Source: an uncultured Hymenobacter sp. (lineage in GTDB: Bacteria > Bacteroidota > Bacteroidia > Cytophagales > Hymenobacteraceae). From it: DNA of 64,000 nucleotides. Below, one piece after another: positions 1 through 7,194 of the stretch; the first letter of the stretch is position 1; the number at the start of each line of letters is the position of its first letter. The position numbers and the translations under genes are program-made. The notes under the pieces were generated by a model that worked only from the letters and a program-made list of their open reading frames with translations, did no database searches and was not told the DNA's origin. Location: NCBI GenBank assembly GCA_913776615.1, contig CAJYPK010000004.1, positions 1-64,000 of the forward strand, given 5' to 3'.

Positions 1-108
1 TTCGGCCGCCTGAAGGAGGCACGCGGCTTTGCCACCCGCTACGAAAAGACGGCTTCCTCGTTTTTAGCCGTGGCCCACCTACTCGCCGCCTTGGATTGGA
101 TGCGCTAG
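1..108 (+). CDS. IS5-family transposase, C-terminal fragment (runs off window start)
   Basis: Frame 1 is open from the first base to a TAG at 106-108 and encodes 35 residues. The stretch FGRLKEARGFATRYEKTASS followed by FLAVAHLLAALDWMR matches the conserved end of IS5-type DDE transposases, where the last catalytic Glu region (RLKEARGFATRYEK) leads into a short hydrophobic helix and a W-[ML]-R ending. Only the C-terminus is visible, so whether the element is intact cannot be judged. No terminal inverted repeat can be assigned; the next recognisable element, at 138, is a palindromic repeat of a different family. Family assignment is from motif recognition. Confidence 0.75.
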   Translation, partial: FGRLKEARGFATRYEKTASSFLAVAHLLAALDWMR

Positions 109-137
109 CTGTCCACAGACTTTAATACACGTACGCG

Positions 138-200
138 TCAGCTAGCGGTCGGCTCCCCCTCTCCTTTTCGGAGAGGGGGTCGGGGGGTGAGGCGCCACGC
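138..200. repeat. Half copy of the nested palindromic (MITE-like) repeat
   Basis: Carries the inner 40-base palindrome of the family (GGCTCCCCCTCTCC, TTTT loop, GGAGAGGGGG, then CGGGGGGTGAGGCG). Only the right-hand inner arm is present; the outer arms seen at 3598-3870 and 8411-8637 are missing, so this is a truncated copy. It sits between the IS5 fragment and the next gene. Confidence 0.7.
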
Positions 201-213
201 CTGCCAGCCACAC

Positions 214-684
214 CTAGTTGTCATACAGCGCCTTGAAGTGGGCCGGCCGGCCGAGGCTACCCAGGTTTTCCAGCGCTTCGAGGTAGCCGTCGCCCAGCAG
301 GGCCAGCCGCGGGCGGGTGGGGCCCGCGGCCAGCAAGGCAAAGACGCGGGCGTAGGCCCGGCGCGAACCCTCCTCGATGGCCCGGCAGGCCAGCAGGCGG
401 TGCAGCTCGGCCCACTGGGTGGCCTCGTCGTGGCATACGCCGGGCTGGGGCAGCGTGTCGGCCGCGCGCTGGCGGGCGGCCTGGCCGCGCTGGGCATCGG
501 TGAGGCGGGCGGCTTGCAGCCAGCGGCTGAGCTCCGACACGCTCTCGTACTCGTGGGCCTGGTGATTGGCCTGGAGCTGCTCGTGGGGCGTGAAGCGCGG
601 GTTGCCCAGGTACACGGCGAGCAGGGCTTGGCGCAGCTCGCCCAGGCTCATGGGCGTGGCTGGCCCGTTTACAGGGGATTCCAT
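214..684 (-). CDS. Hypothetical protein
   Basis: A 156-residue soluble protein starting MESPVNGPATPMSLGELRQ. I do not recognise a family. It is predicted to be mostly helical, rich in Ala, Arg and Leu, with no signal peptide or membrane segment. The open frame extends upstream to 720, but the ATG at 684 is preferred because the extra residues look like leader sequence; an alternative ATG lies at 651 (MSLGELRQ). The stop lies just upstream of a truncated palindromic repeat. Coding is supported by GC-rich third positions on this strand and by the frame staying open through the region; function is unknown. Confidence 0.5.
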   Translation of the reverse strand: MESPVNGPATPMSLGELRQALLAVYLGNPRFTPHEQLQANHQAHEYESVSELSRWLQAARLTDAQRGQAARQRAADTLPQPGVCHDEATQWAELHRLLACRAIEEGSRRAYARVFALLAAGPTRPRLALLGDGYLEALENLGSLGRPAHFKALYDN

Positions 685-755
685 GTAATTTTGGGGGGTG
701 AGGGGTTTGCAATGACCCAACTCGTAGCCCTGCGCGAACAGGTGCTATAGCGGAG

Positions 756-783
756 GTCACCCCTTGCCGGGGGTGGCCTCTTT
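756..783 (+). terminator. Possible intrinsic terminator hairpin
   Basis: GGTCACCCC and GGGGGTGGCC form a stem around TTGCC and are followed by TCTTTTGC on the + strand. No complete + strand gene precedes it, so it may be the remnant of a lost gene; a short open stretch ending MTQLVALREQVL lies just before it. Confidence 0.35.
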
Positions 784-862
784 TGCTTGCTACGGGGTAG
801 GGTGTTCCACTTGGAACGGCACAAATGTATATACCCCAGCAACACGTTGCAAGGACTGCAGG

Positions 863-893
863 TTGCTTGCGTATATTTTTACGCATAATTTTG
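863..893 (+). promoter_or_regulatory. Bacteroidota-type promoter with overlapping inverted repeat
   Basis: TTG at 863-865 and TAATTTTG at 886-893 (exact TAnnTTTG) are spaced 20 bases apart, the arrangement of Bacteroidota sigma-A promoters. Between them lies GCGTA-N6-TACGC (869-884), a perfect inverted repeat that could be an operator. The ATG of the ribbon-helix-helix gene begins only five bases after the -7 element, so the transcript is probably leaderless or nearly so. The operator role is inferred from position. Confidence 0.6.
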
Positions 894-897
894 CTCT

Positions 898-1059
898 ATG
901 GAAAAAGCAAGAGAAATCCGCGAGCATCAGCTAAACATCAAAGCCAATAGTGATGAGAAGGCGCTACTAGAGAAAGTAGCCAAGGCTCGCGGCCTCAACT
1001 CCTCTGCTCTCGTGAGAATGCTCGTGGCCGACGAAGCCCGCCGCCTGGGTATCTCCTAG
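898..1059 (+). CDS. Small ribbon-helix-helix DNA-binding protein
   Basis: A 53-residue protein, MEKAREIREHQLNIKANSDE onward. The order is a short basic N-terminus, a beta strand (QLNIKAN), helix A (SDEKALLEKVAKARGL), a turn with NSSAL, and helix B (VRMLVADEARRLGI). This is the ribbon-helix-helix pattern of Arc/MobC/DUF1778-like proteins. Such proteins act as antitoxins, plasmid mobilisation accessories or autorepressors. No toxin gene is adjacent on the same strand. A promoter with an internal inverted repeat lies directly upstream, consistent with autoregulation (inference), and a strong terminator follows, so it is probably monocistronic. The fold is fairly clear; the specific role is not. 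Confidence 0.7.
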   Translation: MEKAREIREHQLNIKANSDEKALLEKVAKARGLNSSALVRMLVADEARRLGIS

Positions 1060-1077
1060 CCTCCCCTACTGCACATG

Positions 1078-1110
1078 AAAAAAGCCCGGCCTATTGGTCG
1101 GGCTCTTTTA
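1078..1110. terminator. Bidirectional intrinsic terminator
   Basis: AGCCCGGCC and GGTCGGGCT form a stem (one G-T pair) around TATT. It is flanked by AAAAAA on the left and CTTTTATT on the right, so it can stop the small + strand gene and the convergent minus-strand HEPN gene that ends at 1111. Confidence 0.8.
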
Positions 1111-2043
1111 TTATTCCATGGAATCGTTAGTTGCAAGTAGTTCAGTCAAAAGAACATCTTCATCTGGTAGACCACCTCTAACTAAGATGGCATTAGCTGC
1201 TAATAATAATAAATCCCAAGATTCACGCCATTGGTCTTGTTTAATATTCTGAATAGAACCATGAGCAACTTTACTACGCACATTATATGCTGCTTTTGTA
1301 CGCTTAAAGAGTAGTGTACGGTCTTGTGTATGCATACCCAGTTGAGCTAAATATAATCCAAGTCGAAAATTCACCTCGCTATTAACCTGAGGAAATAGAC
1401 TTTCTAATGCACACCAAATATGCAATAGAGACTGATCACGGCTAATTAACAAAGGGGCAGCTTGTGCTGCTTCTCGCACCACCCGTAATGCAGGTTTTTT
1501 CACTTCTAATTCCAACCATTTAGACGCTTTTTGTGCAGCATTAAGAAATTGTTCATGCGAAACACTAAAAGCACCATGTATACTGTGGCAATAGAAAGAT
1601 AGGCTAACCGGCCAACACTCAACCACACCTGTTTCCAAAGTCACACCTTGGCGCAATTTTGCTCGCGCTTCCTTTGTAGCGTATTCATTTTCTCTTTCGT
1701 TAATGCCAGAATAATCATTAATTGAGTGTGTCGATACAAACGGGGAGAAGGTGGGAGAAACACCTTCAATGTACAAGCATAGTAGCAATGCGCTAAGCTT
1801 ATTGACAGCAGCCTCGTAGCTTACTCCTTTTATCCAGATTTCAAGATTGCATCTCTTAAGCATCACATCCATAATTTGGTATGGCAGATGCAACTTATGC
1901 TTAGTAGCTAGGGTAGCCAAATCAAATAAGCTAGTATTCCATTCACGCCTAGCAATCCCAAAACTAAAACAATCAGATTTTTGTAGGTTTTCGGAGGGCA
2001 ACAAAAAGGTGATAGGAAAATAATAAGTTGTGAGTTTTTCCAT
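1111..2043 (-). CDS. ApeA-like HEPN-domain protein, putative defence RNase
   Basis: A 310-residue soluble protein. The C-terminal third (about residues 200-300) carries a HEPN-type signature: CALESLFP at 211-218, then FRLGLYLAQLG, then YNVRSKVAHG. The last contains R256-x4-H261, the RX4-6H motif that forms the RNase active site in HEPN dimers. The arrangement resembles ApeA-like HEPN proteins of antiphage and abortive-infection loci (family knowledge). The N-terminal 200 residues are unassigned. It follows the membrane protein gene at 2050 by six bases, so the two are almost certainly cotranscribed. Both are markedly AT-rich compared with the surrounding GC-rich genes, which suggests horizontal transfer. 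RNase activity is inferred from the motif. Confidence 0.65.
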   Translation of the reverse strand: MEKLTTYYFPITFLLPSENLQKSDCFSFGIARREWNTSLFDLATLATKHKLHLPYQIMDVMLKRCNLEIWIKGVSYEAAVNKLSALLLCLYIEGVSPTFSPFVSTHSINDYSGINERENEYATKEARAKLRQGVTLETGVVECWPVSLSFYCHSIHGAFSVSHEQFLNAAQKASKWLELEVKKPALRVVREAAQAAPLLISRDQSLLHIWCALESLFPQVNSEVNFRLGLYLAQLGMHTQDRTLLFKRTKAAYNVRSKVAHGSIQNIKQDQWRESWDLLLLAANAILVRGGLPDEDVLLTELLATNDSME

Positions 2044-2049
2044 GAGAAT

Positions 2050-2517
2050 TTACTTAACTCTTTTTTTATGATATGCTTTATTAAAATTATCAAATGCTCT
2101 TACTGAAATATAAACAGACCCAAGTAATGTAATTAATGCTGCATTATTGTCATGATTTACATATAATTTAGCTGATGCATTATATGCCGTAGCAGCAGCA
2201 GCGGCTATTTCAACACTAGCATAAACAAATAGCCTACGCTCACGTAACACATAAAATGCAAGCCCGACAATCACTACTGTCATGGAACACAATAATCTAT
2301 TCCAAAGAGAATCAAATAAAAGAGGAAATGTATCCCAAGCCAATAAAGTTTTATTAATTAAAAAATCAAATCCAAATGCAAGGCTAATTGGCAAAGCAAT
2401 TTTTCCAGTTATCATCGCATTAGCAATTGCTGCAAAAACACCAGGAAGCCCAGACTTAATTATCTCTGCACTGATTCTTTTTGAAGAAGCTCGGACTTTG
2501 CGTAAAAAATCTTCCAT
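2050..2517 (-). CDS. Small multi-pass membrane protein paired with HEPN gene
   Basis: A 155-residue protein with three or four hydrophobic segments (about residues 24-52, 66-92, 98-113 and 126-142), an amphipathic basic N-terminus (MEDFLRKVRASSKRIS) and a basic C-terminus (KKRVK). I recognise no family. It is the first gene of an AT-rich two-gene operon with the HEPN protein six bases downstream. HEPN effectors paired with membrane proteins occur in defence systems, so a sensor or membrane-effector role is possible, but this rests on context only. The Leu/Ile-rich codon use (ATT, TTA, AAA) differs sharply from neighbouring genes. Confidence 0.6.
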   Translation of the reverse strand: MEDFLRKVRASSKRISAEIIKSGLPGVFAAIANAMITGKIALPISLAFGFDFLINKTLLAWDTFPLLFDSLWNRLLCSMTVVIVGLAFYVLRERRLFVYASVEIAAAAATAYNASAKLYVNHDNNAALITLLGSVYISVRAFDNFNKAYHKKRVK

Positions 2518-2551
2518 TATTTATAATATATTTATAAAATTCAACAATATC

Positions 2552-2806
2552 CTACAAGCACCTCCGACACGCCAGCTTCTCCGCCTCGGCCGTGGGCATG
2601 GCCTTGAGCGGGTGGGAGCAGCGGTTTAGGCCGTTGCAGGCCTCGGAGCTGTGGTAGGCGTAGGAGGTCTTGCTCATACACACGTACACGGTGGCGGTGG
2701 GGCGGGCCGGGGCAGCGGCCACGGGGGCAGCCGGGCGCGGGGGCGCGGCCAGCGAGGAGCCGGCCAGGGCCAGCAGCAGGGTGAGGGTGGGAAAGAAGGG
2801 CTTCAT
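2552..2806 (-). CDS. Small secreted cysteine-containing protein
   Basis: An 84-residue protein with a signal peptide (MKPFFPTLTLLLALAGSSLA, cleavage after LAA) and a Pro/Ala-rich linker. A compact C-terminal domain follows, with VYVCMSKTSYAYHSSEACNG, then LNRCSHPLKAMPTAEAEKLA and CRRCL. The pattern C-x12-H-x4-C-x5-C plus a C-terminal CRRC resembles a small bacterial domain (consensus YVC...AYHxxxxCxxLxxC...A...CxxC), probably disulphide- or metal-stabilised. Its function is unknown to me. The start at 2806 is chosen because it begins the signal peptide; a longer frame to 2882 adds no sensible N-terminus. A TAAGTTTG element on this strand (2871-2878) could be its -7 box, without a clear -33. 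Confidence 0.65.
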   Translation of the reverse strand: MKPFFPTLTLLLALAGSSLAAPPRPAAPVAAAPARPTATVYVCMSKTSYAYHSSEACNGLNRCSHPLKAMPTAEAEKLACRRCL

Positions 2807-3173
2807 CCGTGCAAGTAAGCACGACTTTGGAAGAATACAAACTTTCTTGCGCCCTATTGGCCCTGCCGGCCAAACTTAGCACTCTTGGTAGCTGGCGCTC
2901 GGCCTAGCTATTCGTACAGAGCGGCTTAGGTCACCTGCAAAAACAGGTATTTATACGTGGTCGCGGGGCGAGTGGCCGGGGGTTTCTTTGATTTGTCCCT
3001 TTTCCGCTTAGCAACTGCGGAGACCAAGCCCTTTACCAGCCGGAATGGGAGGATCTTGTGCGTCCCCTGGCGCAGCGTGGCTAAACGCCGTTCAGCGGCG
3101 GGGGCTACATCCGCATGCAACTAAAGCGGCCGGGGCCTACTCATCTAATGGCACCCGTTTTCCACTGCTTCCT

Positions 3174-3590
3174 ATGGCCCGCACTTTCTACCCCCTCGCT
3201 GCGCTCCTGCTCCTTGGCGCTACCGCCTGCCGGCGGACCGACGTTACTCCCGCCGACCAGGGCATCATGGGCGAATGGCACTGGGTATCCATGGCGGGGG
3301 GGATAGCGGGTCAGACTTACACGCCCGCCTCGACTGGCTACGCCGAAACCTTGGTATTTAACCTGGATAGCACCTACCGGCGCGTTTCCACCCCGCAGAG
3401 TGGCCCGCCGGTGACCGCCACCGGTACTTTTTCAGTTGGGTTAGTCAAAAGCATCTACACCGGGAAGGCCAGCCGGATGCTCACCTTGCGCGAGTCGCAA
3501 ACGCAGATGTACATACTAGAAGAACTAACCACGCGCCTTATTCTGGCCGACAACCATTACGATGGCTTTAGGCACACCTATGAGCGGTAA
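3174..3590 (+). CDS. Lipocalin-like lipoprotein
   Basis: A 138-residue protein beginning MARTFYPLAALLLLGATACR, a type II signal peptide with lipobox GATAC (Cys 19). It is therefore predicted to be a membrane-anchored lipoprotein. The mature part starts with a linker and GEWHWVSMAGGIAG, followed by alternating beta-strand patterns (ETLVFNLDSTYRRV, ATGTFSVG, YILEELTTRLILAD). This matches the Bacteroidota lipocalin-like family of small single-barrel lipoproteins, whose ligands are unknown. The open frame extends upstream to 3045, but the start at 3174 gives a correct signal peptide. It is flanked downstream by a MITE-like element starting eight bases after the stop. Confidence 0.7.
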   Translation: MARTFYPLAALLLLGATACRRTDVTPADQGIMGEWHWVSMAGGIAGQTYTPASTGYAETLVFNLDSTYRRVSTPQSGPPVTATGTFSVGLVKSIYTGKASRMLTLRESQTQMYILEELTTRLILADNHYDGFRHTYER

Positions 3591-3597
3591 TGATTTA

Positions 3598-3870
3598 GAA
3601 CGGTTCTAGGTCAGTGTACAGTTTTAGGCTACCCAGTCGTGGCCGCCTCACCCCCCGGCCCCCTCTCCGAAAAGGAGAGGGGGAGCCGGACGACAGAAGG
3701 GTGTGAGGGTATGGGGGTATGATTTTAAGAAGATCAACTCCATCCCTTCTCAACTCATAGCCTCCTTCCCTAACGATCGGCTCCCCCTCTCCTTTTCGGA
3801 GAGGGGGCCGGGGGGTGAGGCGGCCACGCCTGGGTAGCCCAAAACTGTACACTGACCTAGAAACCGCTTT
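3598..3870. repeat. Nested MITE-like palindromic element, complete copy
   Basis: Outer arms are near-perfect inverted repeats: 3598-3635 (AACGGTTCTAGGTCAGTGTA then CAGTTTTAGGCTACCCA) against 3831-3870 (TGGGTAGCCCAAAACTGTAC then ACTGACCTAGAAACCGCTTT). Inside each arm sits the 40-base CCCCCGGCCCCCTCTCC / GGAGAGGGGG palindrome in opposite orientation (3646-3690 and 3775-3822). The centre, about 3695-3774, is unique sequence. No transposase is encoded. It fits a non-autonomous miniature element or BIME-like structure. Confidence 0.8.
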
Positions 3871-3978
3871 AGCTTCTTGCAAATAAGCGCTCAGCTCTGG
3901 GCGCTTACCGACCAGTTGCGGCACCCTAGCCAGGCCATCAGCAGGCTTTTTTCGCCGTTTTGGGGAGTGGGGTAACCG

Positions 3979-4401
3979 TCAGATACCGCGCATCAAGACA
4001 ATCTCGTGCATGCGCTTCAGCAGCGGGCCGTTTACGGCGTCGTGCAGCGGCACGGCCCGCTCCCATTGCGCCGGGGTAAGGTAGCCTTCCAGCTCGGCCA
4101 TGTGCGCGGGGGAGAGCTCCCGAAAGGCCATCGACCACCCGGCGAAGATTCGGCCCGCGACGGGCTTATCGGCCAGCTTCAAGATGGCCCGGTGCCGGGG
4201 ATCCCGCACGATGGCCTCGTACAGGGCTCTCACGGCCGCCTCCTCCCCTTCCAGCACCTGCATAAACTGGCCCTCGCCGTACACCAGGGAGCCCGTAATC
4301 CCGACCTGCTGGTTGTGGCTGCGCGACCGCACGAGCAGCCCGATCAGGTCCATGGTGGTCAGCGCCTGGGTGGCCCGGCTTAAGTAGATGATCTGGTGCA
4401 T
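3979..4401 (-). CDS. BLUF-domain blue-light sensor
   Basis: A 140-residue stand-alone BLUF (sensor of Blue Light Using FAD) protein. Key residues fall at the spacing of AppA: Tyr6, Asn30 (24 later) and Gln48 (42 later) form the flavin hydrogen-bond network. Trp89 and Met91 occupy the positions of AppA Trp104 and Met106. The motifs IIYLSRAT, NQQVGITGSLVYG, QFMQVLEG and RDPRHRAI are typical of the family. There is no fused output domain, so it is a short BLUF protein that must signal through a partner. A TAGCTTTG element on this strand (4433-4440) is a candidate -7 box, without an obvious -33. The neighbouring HxlR regulator runs in the same direction but is 318 bases upstream. Confidence 0.92.
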   Translation of the reverse strand: MHQIIYLSRATQALTTMDLIGLLVRSRSHNQQVGITGSLVYGEGQFMQVLEGEEAAVRALYEAIVRDPRHRAILKLADKPVAGRIFAGWSMAFRELSPAHMAELEGYLTPAQWERAVPLHDAVNGPLLKRMHEIVLMRGI

Positions 4402-4719
4402 GGAAAAGGAGGTGGCTTCGGGAAAGATTACCCAAAGCTACCGTACAGGGCTGAGCCTGACGCGCTACATCCGAGGCTTTCAGCAAAAAAGCCCCAGCGG
4501 GCGGGCCGGGCTGCCCGACGCCTCGGAGTACGCTTTGCTCTGCACTGTAGCCGTGGGTCCCGGCGTAGCGGCGCAGGTCGGGCAGCGGTTGTCGGCAGCC
4601 CGGCCCGTGTGTCCTTGGTCGAGGCGCGGGCATGGGGTGCGACGCTCAGGGGGATAGCGAAAATGGGTCGGTTGCCCGGGGGCAGCTGACGCCTGCCGTG
4701 CAGCCGTTTATCAGCCGCG
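4402..4719. other. Intergenic gap, no gene seen
   Basis: Between the BLUF and HxlR genes. Open frames here lack start context, recognisable domains or convincing codon bias. The only signal I note is the TAGCTTTG box for the BLUF gene at 4433-4440 (minus strand). Confidence 0.5.
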
Positions 4720-5076
4720 CTACAGCTGCTTGATTTTCCTTCTGTGCTTCAAGCCAAATTCTACCAGGGCCTCGATGACGGGCTGGGTTTCGACCGCGTG
4801 CGGCGTGAGGGCATAGGAGACCGTGACGGGCTTGGTAGCATTGACCGTTCGAGTGATCAGCAAGTTGTCCTCCAGCTCCTGCAATTCCTTCGACAGCACT
4901 TTGGGCGTGATGCCTAGCGACGTTTCCTGCAAGTCCTTAAACCGCATAGGGCCAAGATTATACAAGTTTAGCAAGATGCAAAACTTCCACTTCCCGCTCA
5001 ATAATTCAATGGCGTCTTTCAGCGCCAACATTCTTTCGGCAACACGCGCCGGGTCTTGCTCACAGGTTGCAGCCAT
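4720..5076 (-). CDS. HxlR-family winged-helix transcriptional regulator
   Basis: A 118-residue protein. It has the HxlR pattern: an N-terminal Cys (CEQDP), ALKDAIELLSGKWKFCILLN, a helix-turn-helix with MRFKDLQETSLGITPKVLSKELQELEDNLL, and a wing with VSYALTPHA. HxlR regulators often sense aldehydes or oxidative stress through the N-terminal Cys (family knowledge). It is divergent from the SDR oxidoreductase at 5161 with an 84-base shared intergenic region, the classic arrangement for a regulator and its target, so it probably controls that gene. The N-terminal Cys is at residue 5 (MAATCEQD). Confidence 0.88.
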   Translation of the reverse strand: MAATCEQDPARVAERMLALKDAIELLSGKWKFCILLNLYNLGPMRFKDLQETSLGITPKVLSKELQELEDNLLITRTVNATKPVTVSYALTPHAVETQPVIEALVEFGLKHRRKIKQL

Positions 5077-5160
5077 AAATAGTCACTTTCCTAAAGGTAA
5101 CGAATAGCAAATGTAAAGTAGCTGTCCGACAATTTTGCTTTGTAGTTAATCCTATCCCCC

Positions 5161-5964
5161 ATGAACAAGACCATTTTCATCACCGGGGCCTCGGCGGGCC
5201 TGGGTAAAGCCACTGCCAAATTATTCGCAGCGAAAGGCTGGCAGGTAATTGCCACCATGCGCAAGCCCGAAAATGAAACCGAACTCAACCTGCTCCCCAC
5301 GGTCAGGCTCCTACCCTTGGACGTAACCGATGTAGCGCAGATAAAAACCGCCGCGCAACAAGCCCTCGCCTGGGGGCCGGTAGACGTAGTCTTCAACAAT
5401 GCCGGCTACAGCTTACTAGGAGCCTTGGAAGCCACGACCGACGAGCAGCTAGTGCGCCAGATGGAAACTAATTTTTTAGGTGTAGTGCGGGTTACGCAAG
5501 CTTTCATTCCCAGCTTTCGGGCTCGAAAGGCCGGCCTGTTTATTACGACCAGCTCTTCGGCGGGCTTGATGGCCTTTCCGGTGAGCTCTATGTACGATGC
5601 CAGCAAGTGGGCACTGGAGGGTTGGAGCGAGAGCTTGTCTTATGAGTTAAGCCAGTTTGGGATTGGCGTGAAGAACATCGAGCCCGGCCTGGTTTCGACG
5701 GATATGGCCGAGCGCTCGGTCCACGTTTCGCACCCGGCATACGACGAGTTGGCCCATAAATTCTTTGCCCTTATCAGCAACCCGGCCAGCCTAGTCTCTA
5801 CTCCCGACCAAATCGCGCAGGTGGTGTACCAAGCCGCCACCGACGGCACTAGTACCCTGCGCTACGTGTGCGGAGAGGATGCGAAAACCCTGTATGCCCA
5901 GCGCTTGGCAGTGGGCGATGAAGCTTTCCGGCAGGGCATTCAGCAGATGATTGCGGCGGCCTAA
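5161..5964 (+). CDS. SDR-family oxidoreductase
   Basis: A 267-residue classical short-chain dehydrogenase/reductase. TGASAGLG near the N-terminus (residues 8-15) binds the cofactor, NNAG is at about 80-83, and the catalytic Ser and YDASKWA (YxxxK) lie near residues 135-150. The C-terminal part (LRYVCGEDAKTLYAQRLAVG) resembles SDRs annotated as short-chain oxidoreductases acting on unknown carbonyl substrates. The N-terminal pattern with an Arg after beta 2 (ATMRKPE) suggests NADP(H) preference, which is inference. It is divergent from the HxlR gene and probably regulated by it; a strong terminator follows at 6015-6070. Confidence 0.88.
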   Translation: MNKTIFITGASAGLGKATAKLFAAKGWQVIATMRKPENETELNLLPTVRLLPLDVTDVAQIKTAAQQALAWGPVDVVFNNAGYSLLGALEATTDEQLVRQMETNFLGVVRVTQAFIPSFRARKAGLFITTSSSAGLMAFPVSSMYDASKWALEGWSESLSYELSQFGIGVKNIEPGLVSTDMAERSVHVSHPAYDELAHKFFALISNPASLVSTPDQIAQVVYQAATDGTSTLRYVCGEDAKTLYAQRLAVGDEAFRQGIQQMIAAA

Positions 5965-6014
5965 CCGCTTTACCAGATTCATCTGTAAAACGGGTGACTA
6001 GTGGATGTTTTTGC

Positions 6015-6070
6015 AGTGCCTTGACGCCCCCGGAAACGTAATTTTTCGGGGGAATCAAGGCACTCTTTTG
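6015..6070 (+). terminator. Intrinsic terminator after SDR gene
   Basis: AGTGCCTTGA-CGCCCCCG pairs with CGGGGG-AATCAAGGCACT around an AAACGTAATTTTT loop, followed by CTTTTG. The long stem is interrupted by a small bulge. Confidence 0.75.
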
Positions 6071-6192
6071 TGCAATAGTTTTCACCGCTGATGGCCAAGT
6101 AAACAGGACAAGTGAAAAATTTGTGAATTTAAATGCAATAGGCCTAACTTACCCCGCGATAACTACTTGCATATCACACATCTCACTGAAGT

Positions 6193-7011
6193 ATGGACGA
6201 GTGGAAAAATGTTGCGGAGATAACCACTGCTATCGCTACGGTTTGTGCCGTAGCAGTGGCCATTTCGACTATTATCGCCAAGCGCAGAGATGACCGTCGG
6301 GCAAATCGACTGGCTCGCATTAATCGGCAACTCAGCGAATTCTATGGCAAGCTGTCGATTTTGTACGAGGCGGGTATGAGTGATTGGTTGTCGTTCGTGT
6401 ATCAGCACGGCAATGATTTACCGCAGTTGGATAAGCATTTTAGGCGATTCTTTCCGTATGCGGTTAAGGAGGGCGAGCCTACTACTAAGTTCAACCCACC
6501 TCCCCCCACGGCTGAGCAACTGGCCGCTTATCGAAAGTGGCTCAGAACACTATTCATGAAGACGAATGAACGCATACTGGAAGTTATTTATTCAAACGTA
6601 GATTTAGTGGTGGGCAGAAAGATGCCTAAAGTGTTTGTGACATTTGCCTCGCACGTCGCGTCGCTAAGACTACTGCTGCTTGCCCTAGATGAGGAGGAGC
6701 GTGTCGTGGCGAATAATGGAGAAAGCGCCTTGCTCAATAATTGGCAACAGTATGTAAGCCTGATGAATGAACACCCTGGCGGGAGAATTGGGTTCTATTT
6801 GAACGCGGCGTTTGAAGTACTGAAAGAGGAACAGGAAAAGCTGCTGTCTACCGACGAGGAGCCTCTGACAGAGATACAAATTGCTGAAAGAGTTAGAATT
6901 TCCGTGAATGCAGAGGCACAAAAATGGCGCGACTTAGAACACAAGGCAAGGGCAGCAGTAGGACAGCATTACGACAAGGATAAAGACCCAGGCATAGAAG
7001 ATGAAGTGTGA
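6193..7011 (+). CDS. Membrane-anchored hypothetical protein
   Basis: A 272-residue protein with one N-terminal transmembrane helix (about residues 8-30, VAEITTAIATVCAVAVAISTI). A basic stop-transfer stretch (AKRRDDRRANRLARINRQ) and a large cytosolic, helical, charged domain follow. I recognise no family; the form (single N-terminal anchor, long helical body) resembles orphan proteins seen in mobile and defence-like regions, but there is no diagnostic motif. Base composition is clearly lower in GC than the flanking genes, hinting at transfer. It stands alone between two terminators (6015-6070 and 7143-7170). The real start is supported by the TM helix beginning just after it. Confidence 0.6.
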   Translation: MDEWKNVAEITTAIATVCAVAVAISTIIAKRRDDRRANRLARINRQLSEFYGKLSILYEAGMSDWLSFVYQHGNDLPQLDKHFRRFFPYAVKEGEPTTKFNPPPPTAEQLAAYRKWLRTLFMKTNERILEVIYSNVDLVVGRKMPKVFVTFASHVASLRLLLLALDEEERVVANNGESALLNNWQQYVSLMNEHPGGRIGFYLNAAFEVLKEEQEKLLSTDEEPLTEIQIAERVRISVNAEAQKWRDLEHKARAAVGQHYDKDKDPGIEDEV

Positions 7012-7142
7012 TGAATACACGGCTAGCCTTCGCCCTGTCGAGCCCGGCTACTTGGCTAGGCTGTTTGCGTTCAAAAAGGTGATCTTTTGTAGACTAACTG
7101 GATTTCAGTAGCGGCTACCGCTTCCATTGAGCATTTTACTGA

Positions 7143-7170
7143 AAAAGCCCCGCCTGGTGGCGGGGCTTTT
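7143..7170. terminator. Bidirectional intrinsic terminator
   Basis: AAAAGCCCCGCC-TGGT-GGCGGGGCTTTT is a perfect stem with A and T tracts on its two sides. It lies between the convergent genes ending at 7011 (+) and 7195 (-) and can end both transcripts, including the lanthipeptide operon. Confidence 0.85.
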
Positions 7171-7194
7171 CGGGGGCGGCGGGGCCGGGGGTAG

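Noticed and set aside
709..750. Short + strand peptide MTQLVALREQVL before a terminator-like hairpin
   Set aside because: Too short and without homology that I can see; perhaps a gene remnant.
2926..3120. Minus-strand frame of 64 residues, basic, ending ATTYKYLFLQVT
   Set aside because: No recognised domain, signal peptide or promoter; could be real but not supportable.
4388..4689. Two overlapping + strand frames between BLUF and HxlR genes
   Set aside because: No start context, motif or codon bias; composition is GC-driven.
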